Shown: positions 9,501-17,015 of the stretch, one piece after another
Numbering within the stretch: the stretch's first letter is position 1
Layout of the letters: each line of letters opens with the position of its first letter
Source of the DNA: Streptomyces sp. LHD-70
Lineage (GTDB): Bacteria > Actinomycetota > Actinomycetes > Streptomycetales > Streptomycetaceae
DNA: 64,000 bases
NCBI RefSeq assembly: GCF_031157275.1
Contig: NZ_JAVIFW010000001.1
Coordinates: 620,001 to 684,000 of the forward strand
Direction of reading: 5' to 3'
Translations under genes and position numbers: made by a program
The notes under the pieces: model-generated
What the model saw: the letters and a program-made list of their open reading frames with translations, nothing else
Database searches by the model: none
What the model was told of the DNA's origin: nothing

Positions 9501-9742
9501 GCATCACCGGACACGGCGGCTTCATCGCCAAGCCGCTCGCGATCGTGGTGATCGGCGGCCTGGTCTCGTCGACCCTGCTCACGCTCCTCCTGGTGCCGAC
9601 GCTCTACGCGATGATCGAACTCCGCAAGGAGCGCCGCGCGAAGAAGAAGGCGGCCAGGCGCGCCAAGAAGGCGGGCGTCCCGGAGCAGCCCGAGGCCCCG
9701 TCGGAGTCGCACACCGACGAGCCGGAGCCGGCGAAGGTCTGA
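6563..9742 (+). CDS. RND-family efflux permease (AcrB/MmpL-like, hydrophobe/amphiphile type)
   Basis: 1059 residues. It has the AcrB architecture: first membrane helix at residues 10-30, then the porter-domain opening (PYQGASPDVVEKQVVEPLES). A large extracytoplasmic loop and a block of helices follow, with VVDDSIVVLENI and GGMVGELFGSFSLTVTAALLASL. The second half repeats this topology, ending IGIVVTNAIVLIDLINQYRE and a basic tail. Such permeases use the proton gradient to export drugs, lipids or metals. No membrane-fusion protein is adjacent, as is common in Gram-positives. ATG at 6563 follows AGAGAG. Substrate unknown. Confidence 0.9.
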   Translation: MSWLSRFSLAQRALIGLISIVAIVFGAIAVPQLKQQLLPSIELPMVSVIAPYQGASPDVVEKQVVEPLESSIEAVDGITGITATASEGNALVMAQFDYGDSDSKQLVADVQQAVNRARAQLPQDVDPQVVAGSTDDMPTVVLAASADGTDQQALADQLERSVVPVLKDIDGVGQVSVDGVRDVQVAVTPDEAKLARAGLTPGALVQALQQGGASVPAGSFDEAGKNRTVQVGGGFTSLQQVEDLMVAPEAAPGASQGQPRKPVRLGSVAEVEQQEAAATSLTRTNGEPSLAVVVTMDQDGSAVAISDAVKAELPDLRGDLGSGADLTVVSDQGPAVSKSISSLTTEGALGLAFAVVIILVFLTSIRSTLVTAVSIPLSVVLALIVLWTRDLSLNMLTLGALTIAIGRVVDDSIVVLENIKRHLGYGEERKEAILTAVKEVSGAVTSSTLTTVAVFLPIGLVGGMVGELFGSFSLTVTAALLASLIVSLTVVPVLSYWFLRAPKGTAELDPDEARRKAEEKEARSRLQRMYVPVLRFATRRRFTSLLIAVVVLVGTFGMAPMLKTNFFDQGEQDVLSIKQELKPGTSLAATDEAAEKVEKALAGVDGVKDYQVTIGSSGFMAAFGGGTDTNQASYQVTLTEDADFEKTGDAIERELGALDGIGETRIAAGDPMAGQDLSVVVKAADADVLQKASEQVRDEVAELDDVTDVQSDLSQSVPRISVKANDKAAAAGFNDTTLGQAVGQAVRGTPGGKAVLDDTERDVVVKSAKPAESLDELRELRLGRVQLGDIATVKLVDGPVSMTRIDGARAATITAKPTGDNTGAVSTQLQTKLNQLEKELPDGATVSIGGVSEDQDEAFASLGLAMLAAIAIVFMLLVATFKSLVQPLILLVSIPFAATGAIGLLIATDTPMGVPAMIGMLMLIGIVVTNAIVLIDLINQYREKGYGTVEAVIEGGRHRLRPILMTALATICALAPMAAGITGHGGFIAKPLAIVVIGGLVSSTLLTLLLVPTLYAMIELRKERRAKKKAARRAKKAGVPEQPEAPSESHTDEPEPAKV

Positions 9743-9762
9743 CGGACGGTCGTACGCACGAG

Positions 9763-9803
9763 GGGGCGCCCCTCTCCGGTCAACTGCCGGAGAGGGGCGC
9801 CCC
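9763..9803. terminator. Bidirectional hairpin terminator
   Basis: A perfect 17-bp stem (9763-9779 with 9787-9803) and 7-base loop lie between the convergent RND permease and acetyltransferase genes, followed by ttt on the plus strand. Confidence 0.85.
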
Positions 9804-9813
9804 TTTCGCGTAC

Positions 9814-10686
9814 CTACAGGTACTTCCCCGTCGGCACGAACCCCACGGGCGGTCGCATACCGCGCAGGCACAGATAGCCGCCCGGCTCGGGCTGAAGCCG
9901 GGCGGTCAGGGCGATGTCGACGGCCCACCGCTGTTCCGCCGTGACGTTGGAGATCTTGACGGTCCGGCCGGCGGGCACGTCCCGCAGCGCCGCAGTGAGC
10001 AGCCGCGCGGCGACCGCCTCGGTGGTCGCGGAGAGCCCCATGAGCTCGACCTTGTCCGGAAGCGACATGTCGATGAAGCAGTACCCCCGGCCGTCCGCGG
10101 CGTCGACCGTCAACAGTCGGCAGTCCCGCAGGAGCTCGGCGTGGTCGGGCCCGTGCGCGCCCCCGCGCACCTGCCGGTCGACGGCGTCCAGGAAGTCCGG
10201 GTCACCGCCTTCGTACAGGGGCCCGCCCGCAACGGGCAGCCGTGCCGGATCGAGCGCACCCTCAAGCCGTACGGCCGGATACAGGGCGAAACCCGCCGCC
10301 CAGTAGGCACGCGCCGCCCTCGGGTCGAGGGAGCCGGAGATGATCCCTCGCGCACACCCCTCGCCGTACGCCAGCGCCCGGTCGAGGAGCGCCCGTCCGA
10401 CACCCTTGCCCTGCGCCTCGGGCGCGACGACGAGCAGCGAGAGGCCCCACACGGACTCCCGCCGGGACGTGACGACGGCACCGAGCGCGCCCGATGCGTC
10501 GTACGCGATCAGGGACCCGTCCTGATCGTGGCGCAGAAAGTGCCGGTGGAGTGCGTCGAGCCGCGCCTGCCGGGCCGGTGCGGGCGGGGGTTCGGGCGGG
10601 GCGCCCGGGGCGGCGAAGGCGGCGGTGGTGATGCGTTGGACGTCGGCGAGGTCGTCGGCGGTGTCCCGTAGCGTGCGAAGGATCAT
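9814..10686 (-). CDS. GNAT-family N-acetyltransferase
   Basis: About 290 residues. The N-terminal half has the GNAT acetyl-CoA-binding core: LSLLVVAPEAQGKGVGRALLDRALAYGEG (Q/RxxGxG/A) followed by ARAYWAAGF. The C-terminal half, residues 150-290, is less conserved and may be a second degenerate GNAT domain (AAGRTVKISNV-type strand). Substrate unknown. ATG at 10686 or GTG at 10695 are possible starts; neither has a normal ribosome site, and both lie inside a long inverted repeat (10656-10711) that would hide them in the mRNA. It is downstream of nadA on the same strand. Confidence 0.82.
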   Translation of the reverse strand: MILRTLRDTADDLADVQRITTAAFAAPGAPPEPPPAPARQARLDALHRHFLRHDQDGSLIAYDASGALGAVVTSRRESVWGLSLLVVAPEAQGKGVGRALLDRALAYGEGCARGIISGSLDPRAARAYWAAGFALYPAVRLEGALDPARLPVAGGPLYEGGDPDFLDAVDRQVRGGAHGPDHAELLRDCRLLTVDAADGRGYCFIDMSLPDKVELMGLSATTEAVAARLLTAALRDVPAGRTVKISNVTAEQRWAVDIALTARLQPEPGGYLCLRGMRPPVGFVPTGKYL

Positions 10687-10711
10687 CCTCCGCACGCTAC
10701 GGACACCGCCG
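10656..10711. repeat. Long imperfect inverted repeat over the acetyltransferase start
   Basis: Arms 10656-10683 and 10685-10711 can form 26 base pairs with one bulged C (10667) and one A-C mismatch (10678/10690), centred on 10684. In the minus-strand transcript the hairpin contains both candidate start codons of the acetyltransferase gene and follows the nadA stop and its tandem repeats. It may be the nadA terminator, a translational switch, or the footprint of an inversion event. Confidence 0.85.
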
Positions 10712-10800
10712 AGCCGTGGAAACGGGATTTACGGCAGCGCCGAGCCGTGGAAACGGGATTTACGGCAGCGCCGAGCCGTGGAAACGGGATTTACGGCAGC
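10708..10800. repeat. Three perfect 31-bp tandem repeats at the 3' end of nadA
   Basis: Units start at 10708, 10739 and 10770 and are identical. The last unit contains the nadA stop codon (10791-10793), so two further copies of the final codons and stop lie beyond the gene. Each unit can fold a small CCGT/ACGG hairpin with a GGAA loop. There are no spacers, so this is not a CRISPR. Confidence 0.95.
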
Positions 10801-11978
10801 GCCAGCATCCGCTCGAGCGCCAGCTTCGCGAAGCTCTCCGTCTCCTTGTCGACCTCGATGCGGTTGACCAGGTTGCCCTCGGCGAGCGACTCAAGGGCCC
10901 AGACCAGGTGCGGCAGGTCGATCCGGTTCATGGTCGAGCAGAAGCAGACCGTCTTGTCGAGGAAGACGACCTCCTTGCCCTCGGGCGCGAAGCGGTTGGC
11001 GAGTCGGCGGACCAGGTTCAGCTCGGTGCCGATCGCCCACTTCGAACCGGCGGGCGCGGCCTCCAGGGCCTTGATGATGTACTCCGTCGACCCGACGTAG
11101 TCCGCCGCGGCCACGACCTCGTTCTTGCACTCGGGGTGCACCAGGACGTTCACCCCCGGGATGCGCTCGCGCACGTCGTTCACCGACTCCACGGAGAACC
11201 GGCCGTGCACCGAGCAGTGCCCGCGCCACAGGATCATCTTGGCGGCGCGCAGCTCCTCGGCGGTCAGGCCGCCGTTCGGCTTGTGCGGGTTGTAGAGCAC
11301 GCAGTCGTCGAGAGACATGCCCATGTCGCGGACGGCGGTGTTCCGGCCCAGGTGCTGGTCGGGCAGGAACAGCACCTTGTCCCCCTGCTCGAACGCCCAG
11401 TCCAGGGCGCGCTTCGCGTTGGACGAGGTGCAGATCGTGCCGCCGTGCTTGCCGGTGAAGGCCTTGATGTCGGCGGAGGAGTTCATGTACGAGACGGGCA
11501 CGACCTGCTCGGCTATGCCCGCCTCGGTCAGCACGTCCCAGCACTCGGCGACCTGCTCGGCGGTCGCCATGTCGGCCATCGAGCAGCCGGCGGCGAGGTC
11601 GGGCAGGACCACCTTCTGGTCGTCGGAGGTCAGGATGTCCGCCGACTCGGCCATGAAGTGCACACCGCAGAAGACGATGTACTCGGCCTCCGGCTTGGCG
11701 GCGGCGTCCTTGGCCAGTTTGAAGGAGTCACCGGTCACGTCGGCGAACTGGATGACCTCGTCCCGCTGGTAGTGGTGACCGAGCACGAAGACCTTGTCAC
11801 CGAGCTTCTCCTTGGCGGCGCGGGCCCGCTCCACCAGGTCCGGGTCGGACGGCGAGGGCAGGTCGCCCGGGCACTCGACACCCCGCTCGCTCTTGGGGTC
11901 GGCCTCGCGGCCGAGCAGCAGCAGGGCGAGCGGCGTGGGCTCGACAGCCAGGTCTACGGGGGAGTGGGCGGTGGTCAC
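10791..11978 (-). CDS. nadA: Quinolinate synthase NadA
   Basis: 395 residues. It condenses iminoaspartate with dihydroxyacetone phosphate to quinolinate, the first dedicated step of de novo NAD synthesis after aspartate oxidation, using a [4Fe-4S] cluster. Family motifs are clear: VFVLGHHYQRDEVIQFAD, VFCGVHFMAESA, LPDLAAGCSMADM, ILWRGHCSVHGRF, HPECKNEV and TVCFCSTMNRI. Candidate cluster cysteines are about 104, 255 and 345/347. The GTG at 11978 follows GAAAGGG. nadB and nadC are not adjacent. The divergent neighbour erpA encodes an Fe-S carrier that could mature this enzyme, and the shared intergenic region carries two matched palindromes. Confidence 0.95.
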   Translation of the reverse strand: MTTAHSPVDLAVEPTPLALLLLGREADPKSERGVECPGDLPSPSDPDLVERARAAKEKLGDKVFVLGHHYQRDEVIQFADVTGDSFKLAKDAAAKPEAEYIVFCGVHFMAESADILTSDDQKVVLPDLAAGCSMADMATAEQVAECWDVLTEAGIAEQVVPVSYMNSSADIKAFTGKHGGTICTSSNAKRALDWAFEQGDKVLFLPDQHLGRNTAVRDMGMSLDDCVLYNPHKPNGGLTAEELRAAKMILWRGHCSVHGRFSVESVNDVRERIPGVNVLVHPECKNEVVAAADYVGSTEYIIKALEAAPAGSKWAIGTELNLVRRLANRFAPEGKEVVFLDKTVCFCSTMNRIDLPHLVWALESLAEGNLVNRIEVDKETESFAKLALERMLALP

Positions 11979-12033
11979 GACACGCACCCTTTCTTCGTCC
12001 GGCGGGCAGAACCCGCTGTCCGGGCCTGCTTCT

Positions 12034-12080
12034 CGTCAAGATGACGCTATCTATCATAACCGCTTCACGTCAGTTTGACG
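12034..12080. promoter_or_regulatory. Paired palindromic operator candidates between nadA and erpA
   Basis: CGTCA-N3-TGACG occurs twice, at 12034-12046 and 12068-12080, with centres 34 bp apart (about three helical turns). Between them the minus strand reads TATGAT (12052-12057), a good -10 box for nadA. Binding of one regulator to both sites would cover the promoter. The regulator is not identifiable from the sequence. Confidence 0.55.
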
Positions 12081-12262
12081 ATGGCCATCGTGTCGATGTG
12101 ACGCATTCCCGGACCACGCACCGGCGCCTTGTCCCGCGAGGGTGTGCGAGCATGAGAAGACAGGCGGAAACGCAGAAACAGCGTGCCGGGCCCGGAATGA
12201 ATCCGCGGCCCCGACGGTTGCACCCGTCGGCAAGCAGTCCGAACAACCCGGGAGAGATGTAG

Positions 12263-12619
12263 ATGTCCGTATCGGACGAGACCACCACCGTCAGCGACGG
12301 CATCATCCTGTCCGACGCCGCCGCGGCCAAGGTCAAGGGCCTTCTTGAGCAGGAAGGCCGTGACGACCTGGCTCTGCGTGTCGCCGTTCAGCCCGGTGGC
12401 TGCTCGGGTCTGCGGTACCAGCTGTTCTTCGACGAGCGCTCGCTCGACGGCGACGTCGTGAAGGACTTCGACGGCGTCAAGGTCGTCACCGACCGCATGA
12501 GCGCCCCGTACCTCGGCGGCGCCTCCATCGACTTCGTCGACACCATCGAGAAGCAGGGCTTCACCATCGACAACCCCAACGCCACGGGCTCCTGCGCCTG
12601 CGGCGACTCCTTCAGCTGA
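12263..12619 (+). CDS. erpA: Iron-sulfur cluster insertion protein ErpA (A-type carrier)
   Basis: 118 residues. It has the A-type carrier signature: ILSDAAAAKVKGLLEQEG, AVQPGGCSGLRYQLFFDE with the first cysteine, and the C-terminal CACGDSF with the other two. These three cysteines hold the Fe-S cluster passed to apo-enzymes. ATG at 12263 with GGGAGAG upstream. It is divergent from nadA; its product is a plausible donor for the NadA cluster, and probably also for the Rieske protein encoded further right. Confidence 0.93.
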   Translation: MSVSDETTTVSDGIILSDAAAAKVKGLLEQEGRDDLALRVAVQPGGCSGLRYQLFFDERSLDGDVVKDFDGVKVVTDRMSAPYLGGASIDFVDTIEKQGFTIDNPNATGSCACGDSFS

Positions 12620-12650
12620 GCCTGCCGGCTCCCCGGAGTCACTGACGTAC

Positions 12651-12700
12651 GTACGACGAAGGCGGCGTTCCCCGCACAGGGGGCGCCGCCTTCGTCGTAC
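12651..12700. terminator. Bidirectional hairpin terminator
   Basis: A perfect 17-bp stem (12651-12667 with 12684-12700) encloses an inner CCCC/GGGG pairing. It lies between the convergent erpA and the membrane protein gene at 12713. Confidence 0.85.
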
Positions 12701-12712
12701 TCATGCCCCGGC

Positions 12713-14176
12713 CTACTGCCGCTGCACCGCGACCCCGTTCGTGCCGACCACCGTCCGCTCGCCGAGCGGCTTCTCCAGCGTCACCTCGGCCGTCCGCTCC
12801 TCGGCGATCATCACGCAGACCTCGCCCTTCTTCTGCGGCTTCTCGACCACGGCGACGCGCACCTCGCTCCCGCTCTCGGTCGCCCGCGCCGTGTACTCAC
12901 TGCACGCCCCGCCCCAGAACCGCAACGTCAGCTTCCGCCCGTCCACGCTGTACGAGGTCACCGGCACGTTCCTGGACTCCGGGCCGGCGTCCTCGGTCGG
13001 CTCGGGCTTCGGCGCGCCGGGCTTCGCCAGATACTCCGGGTCCACCGCGGGATGCGTCACCGTGAACGCCCGCTCGGCGCCCTCCGGCCGCACCTCGAAC
13101 AGCCAGGACGGTACGAGCACCTGCCGCCCCCGCTCGAAGTGCAGCGCGAGCCCGAACGTCGCCTCCGCCACCTCGACCGGCTCGGGCCCGGCGCCCTTCG
13201 ACGCCGGCAGGCAGGGCTGCTCGGGCCCGTCCGGCGCGGGCTCGCCCGGGGCGATACCGCCGGGGCCGGGCGCGCTCGACGCGGCCCCGCCCTCGGAGTG
13301 CGGCACGGGCCGAGCGCAGCCACCGCTCCCGCTCCCGCTTCCCGGCCCGGTCTCCGCGGCGGTCTCGTTCAGCTCCGCGATCGTCTTCTCGGCGCTCAGT
13401 ACGGGATACGCGGCGCCCTTCACCGGCTTCGCCAACTGCCCGCTGCCGCCCACCACTTGACCTTCGGAGCCGATCTGCACGCCGGTCGACCAGCCGTACG
13501 TGGGCAGCCCGTCCACCTTCGGGTCGGCGTTGACGACCCGCACCGCGCCCATCGTCTGCGAGGCGTCGAGCGTGGCACTGCCCTGCCCGACCGCCTTCAG
13601 CACCGGAGTCGCGGCACTCTTGGCGGCCCCCTCGCTCACCGGCCCGGGATCTTTCTCCCCGGAGCCCGAACTGCCCTTCGGCGCACAGGACTTGCCCTTG
13701 ACGCAGTTGTCCGTACCGCCCGCATGCGCCTGGAAGGTCCAGCTGCCCGGCGCTTCCTTGCCGACCGTCAGCATCGGCCCGTCCCCGGCCCGGCCCACCT
13801 TCCACGTGGTGCCCTCGGCGCGCGGGGTGCCGGACACGTCGAGCGCCTCGGCGAGCCTCGCCACCTGGTCCGCGCCCACCGTGCCGCGCGGCCGGTGCAC
13901 GGACGCGGAACCCGGGCCCTTCGGCAGCTCACCGCCCGCCCGGTACGTCACCCCGCCCGGCGCGGGCTCCCCGGGCGCGACGCCCCGCGCCGCGTCGTCC
14001 AGGGTCAGCGGGGGAGGCGGAGTGTCATCGGCCGCGGGCGCGCCGGAACCACCCGAGGCGTTCGCCGCGACATACGCGCCGCCGCCACCGGCGAGCAGCA
14101 CCGCCGCCGCCACCGAGGCGGCCACGATCCCGGGCCGCCGCCGACGGGTGCCCTCGTGCGTCTCCTCGCTGCCCAC
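12713..14176 (-). CDS. Large secreted or membrane-anchored protein of unknown function
   Basis: 487 residues. A basic start (HEGTRRRR) is followed by one membrane segment at residues 16-36 (IVAASVAAAVLLAGGGGAY). A long Pro/Gly/Ala-rich extracytoplasmic part follows, with several dispersed cysteines, a Gly/Ser-rich linker near residue 285 (GSGSGSGG), and a better-ordered C-terminal domain (FGLALHFERGRQVLVPSWLFEV). I recognise it as a conserved Streptomyces membrane protein without assigned function. It is followed on the same strand upstream by a small ORF and faces erpA across a terminator. Confidence 0.8.
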   Translation of the reverse strand: MGSEETHEGTRRRRPGIVAASVAAAVLLAGGGGAYVAANASGGSGAPAADDTPPPPLTLDDAARGVAPGEPAPGGVTYRAGGELPKGPGSASVHRPRGTVGADQVARLAEALDVSGTPRAEGTTWKVGRAGDGPMLTVGKEAPGSWTFQAHAGGTDNCVKGKSCAPKGSSGSGEKDPGPVSEGAAKSAATPVLKAVGQGSATLDASQTMGAVRVVNADPKVDGLPTYGWSTGVQIGSEGQVVGGSGQLAKPVKGAAYPVLSAEKTIAELNETAAETGPGSGSGSGGCARPVPHSEGGAASSAPGPGGIAPGEPAPDGPEQPCLPASKGAGPEPVEVAEATFGLALHFERGRQVLVPSWLFEVRPEGAERAFTVTHPAVDPEYLAKPGAPKPEPTEDAGPESRNVPVTSYSVDGRKLTLRFWGGACSEYTARATESGSEVRVAVVEKPQKKGEVCVMIAEERTAEVTLEKPLGERTVVGTNGVAVQRQ

Positions 14177-14290
14177 CGCATCGCTCCTTCGTCCACGCCG
14201 ACTCCCCGAACGGGGGCGACTGTCGGTGGGACGGGCCTCGGGGGCGCGCGGTTCCCGCTCGCGACGGTCAGGTCGCGCCGGTCAGGCCGG

Positions 14291-14491
14291 TCAGTCGCCG
14301 TAGTCGGACATCGCGTCCAGGAGCCGGGCCGAAGTTCCCGGCACGACCACGCCGTGGATGCTGGCCGGGGAGACGGGCTGCGGCCTGGCCTCGTGCGCCG
14401 CCGTCCAGTGCGGAGCCATCCGGGCGCAGTCACCCTGCAGTTGCTTCAGCGTGAGCTCGGGCTGATCCGGCATGGCGGTGTGCTTCGACAT
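14291..14491 (-). CDS. Small conserved hypothetical protein
   Basis: 66 residues, soluble, opening MSKHTAMPDQPELTLKQLQ and ending DAMSDYGD. I do not recognise a domain. ATG start at 14491; upstream on the minus strand is the divergent promoter region of the adoK-like gene. It probably shares a transcript with the membrane protein gene 114 bases downstream. Codon use resembles its neighbours, so it is likely real. Confidence 0.6.
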   Translation of the reverse strand: MSKHTAMPDQPELTLKQLQGDCARMAPHWTAAHEARPQPVSPASIHGVVVPGTSARLLDAMSDYGD

Positions 14492-14533
14492 ATACGCACC
14501 GTACGCACGCGGAACCCGGCAGAAAAAGGTCTA

Positions 14534-14580
14534 CTATCGGGTAGTTTTGGCGGTTCAGCGGAGGGGTGTCGACCCGATAG
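14534..14580. promoter_or_regulatory. Inverted repeat in the promoter region of the adoK-like gene
   Basis: CTATCGGGT (14534-14542) and ACCCGATAG (14572-14580) form a 9-bp inverted repeat with 29 bases between, inside the divergent gap upstream of the sugar kinase. The region is noticeably more A/T-rich than its surroundings. It could be an operator pair or an mRNA hairpin. Confidence 0.35.
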
Positions 14581-14628
14581 CGTGAACTGTCATCTCCACC
14601 GCAGCCTCTCCCGCAGGAGACATACGCC

Positions 14629-15603
14629 GTGCGTATCGCAGTCACCGGCTCCATCGCCACCGACCACCTCATGACCTTCCCCGGCCGATTCGCCGACCAA
14701 CTGGTCGCGGATCAGCTGCACACGGTCTCCCTCTCCTTCCTGGTCGACAACCTCGACGTACGCAGGGGAGGCGTGGGCGCCAACATCTGCTTCGGCATGG
14801 GGCAGCTCGGCACCCGCCCGATCCTGGTCGGGGCCGCAGGGTCCGACTTCGACGAGTACCGCGCCTGGCTCGACCGGCACGGCGTCGACACCGACTCCGT
14901 ACGCATCTCCGAAGTCCTGCACACCGCCCGCTTCGTGTGCACCACGGACGCCGACCACAACCAGATCGGCTCCTTCTACACCGGCGCCATGAGCGAGGCC
15001 CGCCTCATCGAGCTGCACTCCGTCGCCGAGCGCGTCGGCGACCTCGACCTCGTCCTGATCGGCGCCGACGACCCCGAGGCGATGCTCCGCCACACCGAGG
15101 AGTGCCGAACCCGCTCCATCCCGTTCGCCGCGGACTTCTCGCAGCAGATCGCCCGCATGGGCGGCGACGAGATCCGCAACCTCATGGACGGCGCGACGTA
15201 CCTCTTCTCCAACGAGTACGAGAAGGGCCTCATCGAGTCCAAGACCGGCTGGACCGACGAGGAGATCCTCGCCCGCGTCGGCCACCGCGTCACCACCCTC
15301 GGCGCCCGCGGCGTCCGCATCGAGCGCGCCGGCGCGGACCCCGTCGAGGTCGGCGTCCCCGAGGAGGACTCGAAGGTCGACCCGACCGGCGTCGGCGACG
15401 CCTTCCGGGCCGGCTTCCTCTCCGGCCTGTCCTGGGGCGTCGGCCTGGAGCGCGCCGCCCAGGTCGGCTGCATGCTCGCCACCCTGGTCATCGAGACCCT
15501 CGGCACCCAGGAGTACACCCTGCGCCGCACCCACTTCATGGACCGCTTCACCAAGGCGTACGGCCACGAGGCCGCCGCCGAGGTCCAGGAGCACCTGGTC
15601 TGA
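14629..15603 (+). CDS. PfkB-family carbohydrate kinase, adenosine-kinase-like
   Basis: 324 residues. Ribokinase/PfkB fold: GSIATDHLMTFPG at the N-terminus, RRGGVGANICFGMGQLG (substrate-site Gly pair), and the catalytic anion-hole motif DPTGVGDAFRAGF with Asp as base. Length and residues resemble the mycobacterial adenosine kinase Rv2202c, which also lies near the cta/qcr genes, so nucleoside salvage is the best guess; other sugars remain possible. GTG start with GCAGGAGA upstream. It is convergent with the cysteine desulfurase fusion, 32 bases apart. Confidence 0.85.
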   Translation: MRIAVTGSIATDHLMTFPGRFADQLVADQLHTVSLSFLVDNLDVRRGGVGANICFGMGQLGTRPILVGAAGSDFDEYRAWLDRHGVDTDSVRISEVLHTARFVCTTDADHNQIGSFYTGAMSEARLIELHSVAERVGDLDLVLIGADDPEAMLRHTEECRTRSIPFAADFSQQIARMGGDEIRNLMDGATYLFSNEYEKGLIESKTGWTDEEILARVGHRVTTLGARGVRIERAGADPVEVGVPEEDSKVDPTGVGDAFRAGFLSGLSWGVGLERAAQVGCMLATLVIETLGTQEYTLRRTHFMDRFTKAYGHEAAAEVQEHLV

Positions 15604-15635
15604 CCCGGACCCTGTGAGTCAGCCCCGGACGTGAC

Positions 15636-17015
15636 TCAGGAGAGCCGGCGGACCGTATAAGCGGTGCCGCGGTCCGCAGGCTCCTCGCTCACGAACTCCT
15701 GCTCCCGCATATGGCACCAGGCCCGGATGTCGAGCCCGGCCGCGCCGTCGTCCGAGAGCACCGTGACCGTGCCGCCCACCGGCACGTCACCGATGACCTT
15801 GCCCAGCTCGATCACCGGGATCGGACACCGCTTCCCGAGCACATCGAGGACGAGCGACCCGCCCGGGACCACGGCCGGTCTCGCCCCGGGAGCCCCCAGT
15901 TTCTCCCGCACCGCCGCCACCGCCCCCGGCAGCACCGCCAGGAACCGCTCCACGTCCTCCGGCACCGTGCCGACCGGCAGCGACACCCGTACGTTGCCCT
16001 CGCTCAGCACTCCCATCGCCCGGAGCACATGGCTCGGCGTCAGCGTGGAGCTCGTGCACGAGGAGCCCGACGACACCGAGAAGCCCGCCAGATCCAGCTC
16101 GTGCAGAAGCGCCTCACCGTCGACATACAGACAAGAGAAGGTGACCAGATGCGGCAGCCGCCGCTCCGGATCGCCCACCACCTCCACATCCGGCACAAGC
16201 TCCGGCACCCGCGCCCTGATCCGCTCCGTCAACTCCCGCAGCCGCGCGGCCTCCTGAGCCGCCTCGGCGTGCACGGCCCGCAGCGAGGCCGCCGCCGCGA
16301 CGATCCCCGGCAGATTCTCGAAGCCCGGCGCCCGCCCCGACTCCCGCTCGTCCGACGGCCCTTGAGCGGCGAACCGCACCCCCTTCCGTACGACAAGAAG
16401 CCCGACTCCGGACGGCCCACCCCATTTGTGCGCACTTGCCGCAAGGGCCGACCAGGCGCCCCCGACCGGCCCCCACGGCAACGACTGCGCGGCGTCCACC
16501 AGAAGCGGCACCCCGGCCGCCCGGCACGCCTCCGCCACCTCGTCCACCGGCTGCACGGTCCCCACCTCGTGGTTGGCGGACTGCAGACAGGCGAGCGCCG
16601 ACTCCGCCCCGAGGGCCCCGGCGAACTCCTCCGCGCCGACCCGCCCGGCACGCCCCACCGGGACCCGCACCGTCGTACCGCCCTGCTCCTCGTGCGCCGT
16701 CGCCGCGTGCAGTACGGAGGAGTGCTCCACGGTCGAGACCACCAGTTGCCGGCCCACTCGGCGGCGGCCCGCCAGCGCACCCGCGACGCCCGAGTGCACC
16801 GCCCGCGTCCCCGAAGGGGTGAAGACCAGCTCGTCCGGCCGGCACCCGACGGCCTCGGCCGCGGCCTCGCGCGCGGCGTCGAGCAGCAGCCGGGCCCGCC
16901 GGCCCTCGCGGTAGAGCCGGGCCGGGTCGGCCCAGCCCTCGTCGAGAGCGGCGAGCAACGCCTGTCGGGCAACGGGGTGCAGGGGAGCGGACGATGCTGC
17001 GTCGAAGTAGGGCAC
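15636..17015 (-). CDS. Cysteine desulfurase-TusA sulfurtransferase fusion
   Basis: 459 residues. Residues 1-370 are an IscS/NifS-type class V aminotransferase: FDAASSAPLHP start, STVEHSSVLHA, PLDP-lysine motif SAHKWGGPSGVG (Lys197) and catalytic Cys320 in SSGSSCTSSTLTPSHV. Residues 385-459 are a TusA domain, LDVLGKRCPIPVIELGKVI, with the acceptor Cys397. The enzyme would take sulfur from cysteine as a persulfide and hand it within the same chain to TusA, feeding tRNA thiolation, cofactor or Fe-S synthesis. Separate proteins do this in E. coli. ATG start at 17015; divergent from ctaC. Confidence 0.92.
   Translation of the reverse strand: MPYFDAASSAPLHPVARQALLAALDEGWADPARLYREGRRARLLLDAAREAAAEAVGCRPDELVFTPSGTRAVHSGVAGALAGRRRVGRQLVVSTVEHSSVLHAATAHEEQGGTTVRVPVGRAGRVGAEEFAGALGAESALACLQSANHEVGTVQPVDEVAEACRAAGVPLLVDAAQSLPWGPVGGAWSALAASAHKWGGPSGVGLLVVRKGVRFAAQGPSDERESGRAPGFENLPGIVAAAASLRAVHAEAAQEAARLRELTERIRARVPELVPDVEVVGDPERRLPHLVTFSCLYVDGEALLHELDLAGFSVSSGSSCTSSTLTPSHVLRAMGVLSEGNVRVSLPVGTVPEDVERFLAVLPGAVAAVREKLGAPGARPAVVPGGSLVLDVLGKRCPIPVIELGKVIGDVPVGGTVTVLSDDGAAGLDIRAWCHMREQEFVSEEPADRGTAYTVRRLS

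Noticed and set aside
6575..9928. Open reading frame of over 1100 codons antisense to the RND permease
   Set aside because: Its protein is Arg/Asp/Gly/His-rich without domains, and the plus strand encodes a full RND permease; this is a high-GC shadow frame.
10708..10800. CRISPR array
   Set aside because: The 31-bp units are directly adjacent with no spacers, and no cas genes are nearby.
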